Source: Candidatus Dadabacteria bacterium CSP1-2
GTDB taxonomy: Bacteria; Desulfobacterota_D; UBA1144; Nemesobacterales; CSP1-2
DNA length: 64,000 bases
Reading direction: 5' to 3'
NCBI GenBank assembly: GCA_001443445.1
Contig: LDXN01000003.1
Location: forward strand, 18,887 to 82,886
Part shown: positions 15,988-24,319 of the stretch, piece by piece
Layout of the letters: each line of letters starts with the position of its first letter
Position numbering within the stretch: position 1 is the stretch's first letter
The notes under the pieces: model-generated
Told to the model about the DNA's origin: nothing
The model's input: only the letters and a program-made list of their open reading frames with translations
The model's database searches: none
Program-made: the position numbers and the translations under genes

Positions 15988-17348
15988 CAAATATTTACGT
16001 AACAAATCCTGAACTTGTCTTAATAGGCGGCGGCAGCGGCGTAATATTATTTTCCGCACTCCTTTTCTTCCTAAGGGGAAAGAAAACCAAACATAGACTA
16101 GAAGGAGTAGAAACAGCTCATATTTCCCATGTCGAAAACGCTTCTGTCGAATCCTTACATAACATTGAAGAAGAGATAATTGACGAAGAAGTATTAGAAC
16201 CCGAAGAGGGTATGAGCGAGGAATTAACAGAAGAGGAAGCTCAAGAGGATGTCGAGATAGACGTACCTGAAGTTGAGCCCGACGTGCTTGAGGAAGGCAT
16301 TAGAGCAAGAGAAGACTTTCGTGAGCCCTTCGACCCTGCTCAGGACAGGCTTCAGTCGAACGATGAAACCGCGGTCCATGAAAAGAAAATTGAAGAGGAT
16401 CCAGAACAGACAGAGGAGGGGCTTTTCTCAAGGCTTCGTGCTGGGCTTTCCAAAACCCAGGCCGGGCTTCTAGGAAAACTCGACGAAGTGCTAAGGCATA
16501 GAAAGGAGATTAATGATAATCTCTGGGACGATTTTGAGGAGACATTAGTTACAGCAGATTTAGGTGTGGGAACCACGATGAATTTAAGAAACGAGATTGA
16601 GAATAAGCTCACAAAGAAGTCACTCCGCGACCCCATGCTTATAAAGGGCGCTCTTAGAGAGGAAATCCTACGCGTACTAAAAAATGCAGAAGCTACTATT
16701 CCGGCGCTTAATGCAAAACCGTTTGTAATAATGGTTGCAGGTGTAAACGGTGTAGGAAAAACAACAACAATAGGAAAATTGGCATACAAATTCAGGAAAG
16801 AGGGAAAAGGCGTTATGGTTGCCGCTGCCGACACATTCAGAGCAGCAGCCGTAGAGCAGCTTGAAATCTGGGCAAATCGCGTGGGGAGTGATTTCTTGAA
16901 AGGACAGAGCGGTGCGGACCCTTCAGCGGTAGCATTTGACGCAGTCAGAGCAGCTAAGGCTCGCGGAACAGATGTCCTCATAATTGACACAGCAGGAAGG
17001 CTTCATACAAAAGCTAATCTTATGGAGGAGCTTAAAAAGGTAAGAAGGGTTATAGGACGTGAGCTTGAAGGTGCTCCACATGAGACTCTTCTTATACTTG
17101 ATGCTACAACTGGTCAAAATGCCATTCAGCAGGCGAAGAAGTTTAAAGAGGCGGTAGAGGTCACAGGGATAGTACTTACAAAACTCGATGGAACCGCTAA
17201 GGGCGGGGTTATTGTAGCGATTGCAGACGAGTTAAAGATCCCAGTAAAATTCATTGGAATAGGCGAAAGATTAGGAGATCTAAGGGAATTTAAAGCAGAG
17301 GAATTTGTCGAGGCACTATTCCTTACAGGCAAAGAAACCCTACATTAA
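15963..17348 (+). CDS. ftsY: Signal recognition particle receptor FtsY
   Basis: GTPase that docks the SRP-ribosome complex at the inner membrane. 461 residues: an N-terminal membrane helix (about 14-38, unlike soluble E. coli FtsY), a long acidic linker (about 45-150), then the NG domain starting FSRLRAGLSKTQAG. Visible GTPase motifs are GVNGVGKTTT (about 260), DTFRAAAVEQL, DTAGRLHT (about 341) and TKLDGTAKGG (about 405). The linker carries REPFDPAQDRLQSNDE (about 120-135), encoded by a dispersed repeat. The start overlaps the histidine-kinase gene by 25 bp. Confidence 0.96.
   Translation: MEEVISFLTNIYVTNPELVLIGGGSGVILFSALLFFLRGKKTKHRLEGVETAHISHVENASVESLHNIEEEIIDEEVLEPEEGMSEELTEEEAQEDVEIDVPEVEPDVLEEGIRAREDFREPFDPAQDRLQSNDETAVHEKKIEEDPEQTEEGLFSRLRAGLSKTQAGLLGKLDEVLRHRKEINDNLWDDFEETLVTADLGVGTTMNLRNEIENKLTKKSLRDPMLIKGALREEILRVLKNAEATIPALNAKPFVIMVAGVNGVGKTTTIGKLAYKFRKEGKGVMVAAADTFRAAAVEQLEIWANRVGSDFLKGQSGADPSAVAFDAVRAAKARGTDVLIIDTAGRLHTKANLMEELKKVRRVIGRELEGAPHETLLILDATTGQNAIQQAKKFKEAVEVTGIVLTKLDGTAKGGVIVAIADELKIPVKFIGIGERLGDLREFKAEEFVEALFLTGKETLH
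16321..16362. repeat. TTCGAC/CTGAGC-type repeat inside ftsY
   Basis: The stretch GTGAGCCCTTCGACCC...AGTCGAACGA matches the family seen at 10839-10878 and 24212-24296. It is read in frame as FDPAQDRLQS within the acidic linker of FtsY, where an insertion should be structurally harmless. Confidence 0.7.
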
Positions 17349-17603
17349 CTAATTTCGAAATGCAGATTGTAGACGGCGGATTAAAAAATTTATTTAGCAA
17401 CAAATGAAACTACAAATCCCAAATTACAAGCACCAAATCATAAACAATCACCAAGCTCTAAATTCCAAGTTCCAAGCGTTTGAATTTGGATTTTTGGATT
17501 TGTTTGGAATTTGTGATTTGGTTATTGGAGCTTAAGTTTTTGTGGCTAATTAAACATCTTTTATTCCGCAACCCGAATTCCCAAATCCGCAATCTCAAAC
17601 TGG
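17349..17603. repeat. Degenerate inverted repeats between ftsY and ribD
   Basis: The first half is rich in CAAATCCCAAATTACAAG-type words and the second in TTTGGAATTTGTGATTTGG-type words, which form a long imperfect palindrome (about 17403-17545). The ends (GCAGATTGTAGACGGCGGATT at 17361-17381, read as two words, and CCCAAATCCGCAATCTC at 17581-17597) belong to the CCGCAATC family also found at 32633 and inside leuS. No gene or clear ribosome site for ribD is visible. Confidence 0.55.
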
Positions 17604-18728
17604 ATGCCAAAGAATCCTGACTCAAAATTTATGTCAATTGCCCTCAGGCTCGCAAGGCGTACCGAGGGTAAGACAAGCCCTAACCCGCTTGTAGGAGCTG
17701 TTGTTGTAAGAAGAGGCAAGATCCTTGGAATGGGATACCATAAAAAGGCAGGGCTTCCTCATGCAGAGATTGAGGCATTTTTGGATGCAGAAAGAAATGG
17801 ACATAATCTTAAAGGATCTACCCTCTATGTCACCCTTGAGCCTTGCTCTCACACCGGTAAAAGAACGCCTCCATGCGTCAACGCAATCATTGAGAGAGGA
17901 ATATCAAAAGTGGTTTTAGGGACAATTGATTTAAACCCTAGGGTAAACGGAAAGGGTTTAAAAATTTTAAGAGCAAAAGGAATAAAGGTAAAGGCAGGAG
18001 TCCTTGAAGAAAAATGCAGAGAGATTAACGAGCCCTTTTTTAAATATGTAGCTACCGGGAAACCATTTATAATTTTAAAGCTTGCTGCAACCCTTGACGG
18101 AAAGATAGCTACCTTCACAGGTGATTCAAAATGGATTGGAAGTGAACTTCAAAGGAAATATGCACACAGGTTAAGGAATAAGGTTGACGCAATCCTTGTT
18201 GGAATTGGAACAGTGCTTCGAGATAATCCAGAGCTTACCGTAAGGCTTGGGAAAAAATCCAACCGACAACCTACGCCAATAGTTCTTGACAGCAGGCTTA
18301 AAATTCCAGTTGAATCTAACCTTATTGCTCTTCAAAGAAATCCTATTATAGCTACAACTCAGCTTGCTGACCCCATAAAGCTAAAGGACTTAGAAAAAAC
18401 AGGGGCAAAGGTGTTGGTTATAGAACAGGATGAAAACGGACAGGTTGACATTTTGAAACTTGTTAAAAAACTTGGCGAAATGGAGATTACTAGCGTTCTA
18501 GTAGAAGGGGGCGGCGATGTCGGAGCATCTTTTTTAAAGAAGGGAATTGTAGACAAGGTCGTCTTTTTCTACGCACCCAAGATAATCGGGCGTGAAGGAG
18601 TAAGCATGGTTGGAAAGCTTGGAGTCTCTAAGGTCAAGGATGCACTCTCCATAAGAACGGTCAAGGTAAAAAAGATCGGGGAAGAGTTTGTGGTCGAAGG
18701 GTACACTCTCGTGAATCGTAACTCGTGA
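17604..18728 (+). CDS. ribD: Bifunctional riboflavin deaminase/reductase RibD
   Basis: Catalyses the second and third steps of riboflavin synthesis from the GTP-derived pyrimidine. 374 residues, a normal length. The N-terminal cytidine-deaminase-like domain has the zinc ligands in HAEIEAF (about residue 53) and EPCSHTGKRTPPC (about 78-90). The C-terminal DHFR-like reductase begins near 150 with FIILKLAATLDGKIA and includes VEGGGDVGASFL. The last residues (VNRNS) are encoded within a GTGAATCGT repeat that continues past the stop, so the C-terminus may have been altered by the repeat. No other rib gene is nearby. Confidence 0.95.
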   Translation: MPKNPDSKFMSIALRLARRTEGKTSPNPLVGAVVVRRGKILGMGYHKKAGLPHAEIEAFLDAERNGHNLKGSTLYVTLEPCSHTGKRTPPCVNAIIERGISKVVLGTIDLNPRVNGKGLKILRAKGIKVKAGVLEEKCREINEPFFKYVATGKPFIILKLAATLDGKIATFTGDSKWIGSELQRKYAHRLRNKVDAILVGIGTVLRDNPELTVRLGKKSNRQPTPIVLDSRLKIPVESNLIALQRNPIIATTQLADPIKLKDLEKTGAKVLVIEQDENGQVDILKLVKKLGEMEITSVLVEGGGDVGASFLKKGIVDKVVFFYAPKIIGREGVSMVGKLGVSKVKDALSIRTVKVKKIGEEFVVEGYTLVNRNS

Positions 18729-18765
18729 TTCGTGAATCGCAAACCCCGAGTCACAAGCCACGAAA
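18708..18765. repeat. GTGAATCGTGATTCGTG repeat overlapping the ribD stop
   Basis: Tandem-like words CGTGAATCGTAACTCGTGATTCGTGAATCGC (given as overlapping words, 18709-18739) are followed by GAGTCACAAGCCACGAA. The same words appear at 37148-37215, 56411-56503 and 24212-24225. An extended -10-like TGGTATAAT at 18772-18780 follows and may serve nadD. Confidence 0.55.
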
Positions 18766-18791
18766 TTGAAATGGTATAATCTAAGGTTAAA

Positions 18792-19472
18792 ATGGAAAAA
18801 AAGTCCAGAATGAAAATCGGGCTTTTTGGCGGGACGTTTAACCCAATACACATTGGTCATCTAAGGGCAGCGGAAGAGTTAAGAGAGATTCTTCAACTCG
18901 AGAAGATTTATTTTATTCCCGCTTCAGTGCCTCCGCTTAAGGATCTAAAAAACATAGCTTCCCCTTCCCACCGCCTAAGAATGGTAGAAATAGCAATTGA
19001 GGAAAATCCCTTTTTCCAGTCAAGTGATGTTGAATTAAAGCGTGAAGGACCTTCCTATACCATTGATACCCTTAGATTTTTTTCCTCTAAATTCCCAGAG
19101 TTTGAGCTTTGCTTTATACTTGGTTCTGAGTTATTTTCCGAGATAGATAGCTGGAAGGAGTACAATAAGCTCTTTGAACTCACGCATTTTGCTGTTATTA
19201 CAAGACCCGGTTTTTCTAAGAACCTTCTTCCTTCATTACCACTTGCACTCAAGGATGATTTTATATATCATAGTGACGAACATAACTTGATAGTTTATCT
19301 ACACAAGACTTCAAAAACATTGGCTCTAGTACAAATCGAAGGTATTCAAGTATCCTCCACCCAGATAAGGGATTTAATATATAAGAATAAATCCATTAAA
19401 TACCTAGTGCCCAAGGAGGTAGAAAGGTATATCTTTGATCATAATCTCTATAAAAAGGAGGCACCTCAATAA
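18792..19472 (+). CDS. nadD: Nicotinate-nucleotide adenylyltransferase
   Basis: Transfers AMP from ATP to nicotinate mononucleotide in NAD synthesis. 226 residues from the first ATG; the homologous region begins at the second ATG (18810, MKIGLFGG), so either start is possible. The nucleotidyltransferase signature GGTFNPIHIGH (about residues 12-22) and the C-terminal VSSTQIRDLI motif (the ISSTxIR box) are both intact. It is followed with an ATAA overlap by rsfS, a common nadD-rsfS arrangement. Confidence 0.95.
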   Translation: MEKKSRMKIGLFGGTFNPIHIGHLRAAEELREILQLEKIYFIPASVPPLKDLKNIASPSHRLRMVEIAIEENPFFQSSDVELKREGPSYTIDTLRFFSSKFPEFELCFILGSELFSEIDSWKEYNKLFELTHFAVITRPGFSKNLLPSLPLALKDDFIYHSDEHNLIVYLHKTSKTLALVQIEGIQVSSTQIRDLIYKNKSIKYLVPKEVERYIFDHNLYKKEAPQ

Positions 19473-19852
19473 AGTCTAAGGAAAAGGCTATCGCCCTCGC
19501 GAATGCGGCCTGGGAAAAAAAGGCCCAGGACACAGTAGTTATTGAGATGAAGGCACTCAGCGATTTTACAGATTACTTTCTAATTTGCGGTGCCGACTCA
19601 GATAGAGGTGTTAGAACAATCGCTGATAACATAGAAAAGAAACTGAAAGAACTCGGAGAAAGAGTAATCGGTGTTGAAGGATATGCAGAAGGTAAATGGG
19701 TACTTATAGACGCGGTTGACGTTGTGGTACATGTGCTTTACGAACCCATAAGAAGGTTTTACGACATCGAAGGTTTATGGATTGACGCCCCTCGTATTAA
19801 GCTTCCATTTGAGGACGGATTTCCGAAGAAGGCTAAAAAGTCTGAGGAATAG
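19469..19852 (+). CDS. rsfS: Ribosomal silencing factor RsfS (apparent ATA start)
   Basis: Binds ribosomal protein uL14 and blocks subunit joining under starvation. Homology extends well upstream of the first ATG (19547): SKEKAIALANAAWEKKAQDT is the family's N-terminal helix, and ALSDFTDYFLICGADSD the core. The only sensible start is ATA at 19469, 7 nt after GGAGG (19457-19461); no ATG, GTG or TTG lies between the in-frame stop at 19451 and 19547. ATA overlaps the nadD TAA as ATAA, mirroring the usual ATGA coupling. From ATA the protein has 127 residues, a normal RsfS length. Confidence 0.92.
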   Translation: MKSKEKAIALANAAWEKKAQDTVVIEMKALSDFTDYFLICGADSDRGVRTIADNIEKKLKELGERVIGVEGYAEGKWVLIDAVDVVVHVLYEPIRRFYDIEGLWIDAPRIKLPFEDGFPKKAKKSEE

Positions 19853-19881
19853 TATGTTTAAAACTCCCTGGAGGAATATAT

Positions 19882-20421
19882 ATGGATCAAGGCATTAAAA
19901 TCGGAGATAAAGCCCCTGATTTTAACCTTCCGAGTGTTGATGGAAAAAACTATTCACTTTCTGACTTTAAGGATAAAAGTGTATTGATTGTAGCGTTTAC
20001 CTGTAACCATTGTCCTTACGTACAAGCTTATGAAGAAAGATTCATCGCACTTCAGAATGAGTTTAAAGAAAAAGGAGTAACCCTTATTGGTATAAATTCG
20101 AATGACGATAAGAATTACCCAGAGGATAGCTTTGAAAATATGGTTAAAAGAGCGGAGGATAAGGGTTATAACTTCCCATACCTAAGGGATAAGTCACAAA
20201 AGGTAGCACATGCATATGGGGCAACTCATACACCTCATCTTTTCGTATTCGATGAGGAGAGAAAGTTACGTTACACGGGAAAAATCGATGATAACTGGCG
20301 TGAACCCGATAAGGTTAAGGAACGTTTTCTTAGGGATGCCATACTAGCCCTTCATGAAAAAAAGAAGATTAAAAACCCAGAAACCTATGCAATCGGTTGT
20401 ACAATAAAATGGGCGAGGTAA
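19882..20421 (+). CDS. Thioredoxin-fold AhpC/TSA-like protein
   Basis: 179 residues opening with GDKAPDFNLPSVDGKNYSLSDF, the standard AhpC/TSA-redoxin start, then a redox-type segment FTCNHCPYVQAYE (about 42-54). A CNHCPY motif characterises a bacterial subgroup of thioredoxin-like proteins that differ from classical peroxiredoxins. THTPHLFVFD contains the expected cis-proline region. There is no signal peptide, so it is probably cytoplasmic. It follows rsfS by 29 bp with its own ribosome site (CTGGAGG). Reductase or peroxidase activity is plausible; the substrate is unknown. Confidence 0.85.
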   Translation: MDQGIKIGDKAPDFNLPSVDGKNYSLSDFKDKSVLIVAFTCNHCPYVQAYEERFIALQNEFKEKGVTLIGINSNDDKNYPEDSFENMVKRAEDKGYNFPYLRDKSQKVAHAYGATHTPHLFVFDEERKLRYTGKIDDNWREPDKVKERFLRDAILALHEKKKIKNPETYAIGCTIKWAR

Positions 20422-21501
20422 ATTTGGGCAACCGTAGCTCGACCGTGCTCGCCACAGGCAAGGGTTGCCACTCCAATTGGGAAAAGATTTGCTTCCTAAC
20501 GATCATAAAGACTGCTGGGCTTACGCAAAATCCGGCAAACAAAACTTAGGATTGCACTTACTGTTTAATCTTCAAAAAGCACTGGTTAATCGCATTTTAT
20601 TCACCTTGCACTAGTTTGAACCAAATGTGATAACAAGGTAAAACAATTGCTCACACCACGCCTTCGAAGAAAATTTGCTAGAAGTTAACTCTGATAGGAT
20701 TCAAATAAGGAGGTAATGGTTTTTACCGCGTTTAAAATCAGGTGTCAAGACCTAATTTTAAAAATCCTACTTTAGTCCTACAACCAAAGTCCTATAACTT
20801 GACCTAGGCCCCCCTCTCCCTGCAACTAAGGCGCTCGTGCTGTCATACCAGAATTTGGTAAAGGTGTATCTATACCATACCCCTTTACCCTAGGTTCGCA
20901 ACACTCGGCTATCATGTTGTTATCATTTGAAAATGATCTCTCTATAGCTGCGACTTTCCAGTCGCAGATTTTTATAATGGAAATTTATCACGCCTGCCCT
21001 GAGCCTGGTCCGCGATTTAATCGGGGAAGGGGAGACCCTCCTACCCAAGGGGCTCGTAACCTGTCATACCCGAGCGCAGTTACCGGGTATCCATACTTTT
21101 TTTGGATTCCCAATAAAGCTTGTACCCACATGCCTTTAATGGGTAACGTTTGGGAATGACATTGCAAAATGGATTCCCGCTAAAAATTGTATCCGCATGC
21201 TTTAAGAGGGTAACACGCGAGAATAACTACTACTGTCATGCCGAAATCGGTAATCGGACATCCATGCCATATTCCCTACTCCGAGGTTAGAAGACCTCGG
21301 ATGTCAAGATGTAAATATTTGAATATAATTATCCTATAGCTGCGACTTCACAGTCGCCGATTTGTATACAGAATTTATCGCGGCAGGGCCTGTCCTGAGT
21401 GGTTCGATTAAACTCACCACAGGCTCTGTCGAAGGGATGCCGCTCCTACGACACTCTTATATGGCAGCAGAAAAAAAACATGGTAAATTAGTAATTCACC
21501 T
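20422..21501. repeat. Gene-free cluster of several interspersed repeats
   Basis: About 1.1 kb without a credible gene. It holds two copies of a composite unit: CTATAGCTGCGACTTTCCAG...TTTATAATGG (from about 20940) and CTATAGCTGCGACTTCACAG...TTGTATACAG (from about 21331). Both continue into AATTTATC and a CCTGAG/GGTTCGATT or CCTGAG/GGTCCGCGATTT block. Between them are TGTCATACCCGAGCGC / GGTATCCAT and GGATTCCCGC / GAATAAC units resembling the well-known GTCATTCCCG...GGAATCC bacterial repeats. A perfect 8-bp hairpin TCCGAGGT/ACCTCGGA lies at 21280-21301. The start of mnmE is the first gene after it. Confidence 0.7.
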
Positions 21502-22905
21502 ATGCCCCAATTTTACTTTCCTAGCGAAGACACAGTTGCAGCGATTGCTACGCCGCCCGGAGAAGGCGGGATAGCGGTAATAAGAATAAGCGGAAGGGAT
21601 GCTATAAGTATCCTTGAAAAGGTTTTTAAACGAGAGGGAGAGAGAAACCTCAAGGATATGAAATCGCATAGGTTTTATAAAGGTCATATAGTTGGCACTA
21701 ATTCGACTGTCGTTATTGATTCAGTCCTTTGTGTCTTAATGAAATCACCACACTCTTACACAGGAGAAGACGTGGCTGAGATCCATTGTCATGGTGGGTA
21801 TCTAGTCCCTAAAAATATACTCAATTTGCTTTTCAATCATGGGGTAAGACCGGCAAGACCAGGAGAGTTTACTCTAAGGGCATTTATGAACGGAAGGATG
21901 GATCTCGCTCAGGCTGAAGCAGTAGCCGATGTGGTTAAGGCCCAAACCAATGAGAGCTTAAAGCAGGCTGAGCTCCAGCTTGAGGGTATTCTATCGAGCA
22001 GGATACATGAATTCAAAGAAATCGTGCTTGATGCCCTAGCAGAGATCGAAGCCCAGGTAGATTTCCCTGAAGAGGACATTGATCCTATAATAAGGGAAGA
22101 AATTATTCAACGTATTTCAGAGCTTATCGATCGAATGAATGGGCTCTTATCAACCTTTGAAGAGGGCAGAATCCTAAAACATGGTGTCTGCACAGCTATA
22201 ATTGGAAAACCCAATGTTGGTAAATCAAGCCTTCTTAACCAGCTCCTTATGAAAGAACGGGCTATTGTAAGCTCTACACCAGGTACAACTAGGGATTTTA
22301 TTGAAGAGGCTGTAGATATTCGAGGGATACCTATAAGACTCGTGGATACTGCAGGGCTTAGGGTAAGTGCTGATGAAGTTGAGAAAGTGGGTGTAGTTCT
22401 AGCCAATAAAAAGGCTGATGAAGCAGAGTTAATAATCGCCCTAGTTGATGGAAGCGCTCCCTTAGATAACGACGACCACGAGGTTTTAAATAGAATTAAG
22501 AATAGAAAGGCCGTCCTTGCCATAAACAAATCTGACCTTTCTCAAAAGATCTCAGAAATCACCCTTTTTAATTTTATACTTAAAGATAAAACCGTTAAAA
22601 CATCAGCCAAACTAGGTTCAGGTATAGAAGAGTTGAAAGATTTAATAAGAGACGTTCTTTTTGAAAACAAAAAATCGGTTGAAAGCACTGAGGTAATAAT
22701 ATCAGAACTTAGGCATAAGGTGGCAATTCAGACAGCAAGGGATAATCTTGTAGAGTTTTTAAAAGCCTTTAAAATAGGAGAATCGCCTGAATTTCTCGCA
22801 GTGAGTCTGAGGTCTTCATTGACGTCCTTAGGAGAGATCACAGGAGAAACAACAACAGAAGATATCCTTGGACGGATATTCAGTAAATTTTGTATAGGGA
22901 AATAA
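21502..22905 (+). CDS. mnmE: tRNA modification GTPase MnmE (TrmE)
   Basis: With MnmG it makes the 5-carboxymethylaminomethyl group at the wobble uridine of several tRNAs. 467 residues, as usual. The N-terminal tetrahydrofolate-binding domain starts DTVAAIATPPGEGGIAVIRI; the inserted G domain shows GKPNVGKSSLLN (G1, about 233), TPGTTRD (G2), DTAGLR (G3) and NKSD (G4); the C-terminus ends in FCIGK, where the conserved cysteine is present. mnmE is often near oriC, which fits the parS site 12 bp after its stop. Confidence 0.97.
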   Translation: MPQFYFPSEDTVAAIATPPGEGGIAVIRISGRDAISILEKVFKREGERNLKDMKSHRFYKGHIVGTNSTVVIDSVLCVLMKSPHSYTGEDVAEIHCHGGYLVPKNILNLLFNHGVRPARPGEFTLRAFMNGRMDLAQAEAVADVVKAQTNESLKQAELQLEGILSSRIHEFKEIVLDALAEIEAQVDFPEEDIDPIIREEIIQRISELIDRMNGLLSTFEEGRILKHGVCTAIIGKPNVGKSSLLNQLLMKERAIVSSTPGTTRDFIEEAVDIRGIPIRLVDTAGLRVSADEVEKVGVVLANKKADEAELIIALVDGSAPLDNDDHEVLNRIKNRKAVLAINKSDLSQKISEITLFNFILKDKTVKTSAKLGSGIEELKDLIRDVLFENKKSVESTEVIISELRHKVAIQTARDNLVEFLKAFKIGESPEFLAVSLRSSLTSLGEITGETTTEDILGRIFSKFCIGK

Positions 22906-22916
22906 ACCCTTAGGAA

Positions 22917-22932
22917 TGTTTCACGTGAAACA
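22917..22932. promoter_or_regulatory. parS centromere site
   Basis: TGTTTCACGTGAAACA, an exact match to the 16-bp consensus parS palindrome bound by ParB. It lies 12 bp beyond the mnmE stop and about 16.5 kb from dnaA, as expected near an origin. ParA and ParB are not in the window. Confidence 0.95.
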
Positions 22933-23387
22933 ATCACAACCTGTGGATAAAAATTTCACAAATGTGAACGCTTTTATATACATAAAACTCAATAATTACA
23001 GATAGTTGTGAAATTTATAATCCTAGTGCAAAAAATTATCCACAATCCATCCACAGCCAATTTACTAAGTAATTACATGCTTTTTTTCAAATACCTAGTT
23101 AATGTACTCATGGAGAAAGCCTTAAATAAGGGTTTGGTGAGGCTCGATCGTTTTCTGATTCTATTATCCCAAGAAAAACCGACTCTTTTTGAAAATAGCA
23201 TAGTTCTTCTCTCTGATTTCACCCTCTGTACGGGCTCTTTCTACAAGCTTTGCCTCCAAAGGGACCAAAAATGACCAGTATCGGAGGAGAATTTTTTAAT
23301 CTTGGTAAAAACGGTGTCTTGGTTTATAGATGCTAAACCTACAAAAAGCAAAAATATGATGTAATATACAATCGAAGTTTACTGTTA
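22933..23387. other. AT-rich intergenic region with two consensus DnaA boxes
   Basis: TGTGGATAA at 22942-22950 and TTATCCACA at 23036-23044 are exact DnaA boxes in opposite orientations, with a near match (CATCCACA) at about 23048-23056. The sequence between is AT-rich. Together with parS this is a candidate origin or DnaA-titration region. A plus-strand frame at 23008-23274 is not protein-like and is not called. Confidence 0.55.
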
Positions 23388-24197
23388 CTAAACCCATCCG
23401 AGTTTTTCCAAAAGAGTGGTTTTTACACTCTTAAATTGTTGCGTAATAGGTAGTTCGAATTGGTCTACCAGTGCAATCGCAATAGCGCCAATTAAAGAAT
23501 TTGTAAAAAAGCCGCCCTCGGAAGATTTCAGGCTATCTAAGCCAAATCGACCTTCTTTAACCTCAATCCCCATTTCTTTAGCAAGCTCAATGACGACACC
23601 CCTAATAACCCCTGGAAGAATCCCGCATTCAAGTGATGGAGTACAAAGAGTTTCTCTTTCGAACCAGAATAAATTACTAGCACTAGCCTCACATAACTCC
23701 TCTTTATCATTGAGAAATATAGCTTCGTCAAACCCCAGTTTCCTAGCCTCTCTCCTAGCAAGTACATTTTCCAAGTAGTTTAAAGATTTGAGTTGAAGTA
23801 TAGGTGATGTTGAACTACGTCTAAAAGATGAAACATGAGCTCTAACAGGTTCCAAAGTATGTTTATATTCCCTCACAATTACTAGAAGTGAATGCCCTTC
23901 TGGATTATCGTAGAAAATAGTAGTCCCATGGGAAAGAAGGCAGATTTTAACATAAGCATCAGGTATTTGGGAGTCTAATATGGCATTCTCAACGCCCTCT
24001 TTGACAGCTTTACCTCCAGGAAATGGAATCCCTAAAACCCCTGCCCCCTTTTTCATCCGCTCAAGATGTTTACTCAAAAAAACTGGAGGACGAGCTTTCC
24101 ACCTAAAGGTCTCGAACAAGCCTTCACCATAGAACAAAGACCTTAAAGGAAATGCTTCTTTAAATGGCTCCCCGTCTATAAATATGTACTCTTTCAT
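23388..24197 (-). CDS. pabC: Class IV aminotransferase (4-amino-4-deoxychorismate lyase-like)
   Basis: A PLP enzyme of fold type IV, 269 residues from the ATG at 24195-24197. I chose that start because KEYIFIDGEPFKEAFPLRSL matches the family opening, whereas the extra 24 residues upstream are repeat-derived. SLFYGEGLFETFRW, QLKSLNYLENVLARREA (with the expected catalytic lysine) and ILPGVIRG are typical. Directly downstream of pabB on the same strand, it probably releases pyruvate from aminodeoxychorismate to give p-aminobenzoate. A branched-chain or D-amino-acid aminotransferase role cannot be fully excluded by sequence alone. Confidence 0.85.
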   Translation of the reverse strand: MKEYIFIDGEPFKEAFPLRSLFYGEGLFETFRWKARPPVFLSKHLERMKKGAGVLGIPFPGGKAVKEGVENAILDSQIPDAYVKICLLSHGTTIFYDNPEGHSLLVIVREYKHTLEPVRAHVSSFRRSSTSPILQLKSLNYLENVLARREARKLGFDEAIFLNDKEELCEASASNLFWFERETLCTPSLECGILPGVIRGVVIELAKEMGIEVKEGRFGLDSLKSSEGGFFTNSLIGAIAIALVDQFELPITQQFKSVKTTLLEKLGWV

Positions 24198-24204
24198 TCC
24201 ATCC

Positions 24205-24300
24205 CCGCTTATCGTGTTTCGTGATTTCGTTCTGAGCAGTTCTACAAGCCTGTCCTGAGCAAGGTCCAAGGGCTCACTACAGGCTTAGTCGAACGATTAG
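24205..24300. repeat. Composite TTCGTGATTTCGT / CCTGTCCTGAGC repeat between pabB and pabC
   Basis: The gap between pabB and pabC is filled by a GTGTTTCGTGATTTCG word followed by GAGCAGTTCTACAAG, CCTGTCCTGAGC and GGCTTAGTCGAACGA. It combines two repeat families seen elsewhere in the window and creates a spurious N-terminal extension (MDLAQDRL) on the pabC frame. Confidence 0.65.
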
Positions 24301-24319
24301 ATGCACGATTAACAAACCA

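Noticed and set aside
16352..16990. 212-codon minus-strand frame
   Set aside because: Antisense shadow of ftsY, Ser/Pro/Phe-rich as expected for a reverse reading.
20914..21159. 81-codon frame in the repeat cluster
   Set aside because: Made entirely of repeat sequence; no homology or start signal.
21280..21301. Terminator hairpin before mnmE
   Set aside because: Perfect 8-bp stem but no T-run and no upstream gene to terminate; treated as part of the repeats.
23008..23274. 88-codon plus-strand frame after parS
   Set aside because: No ribosome site, atypical composition, and it spans the DnaA boxes; no family recognised.
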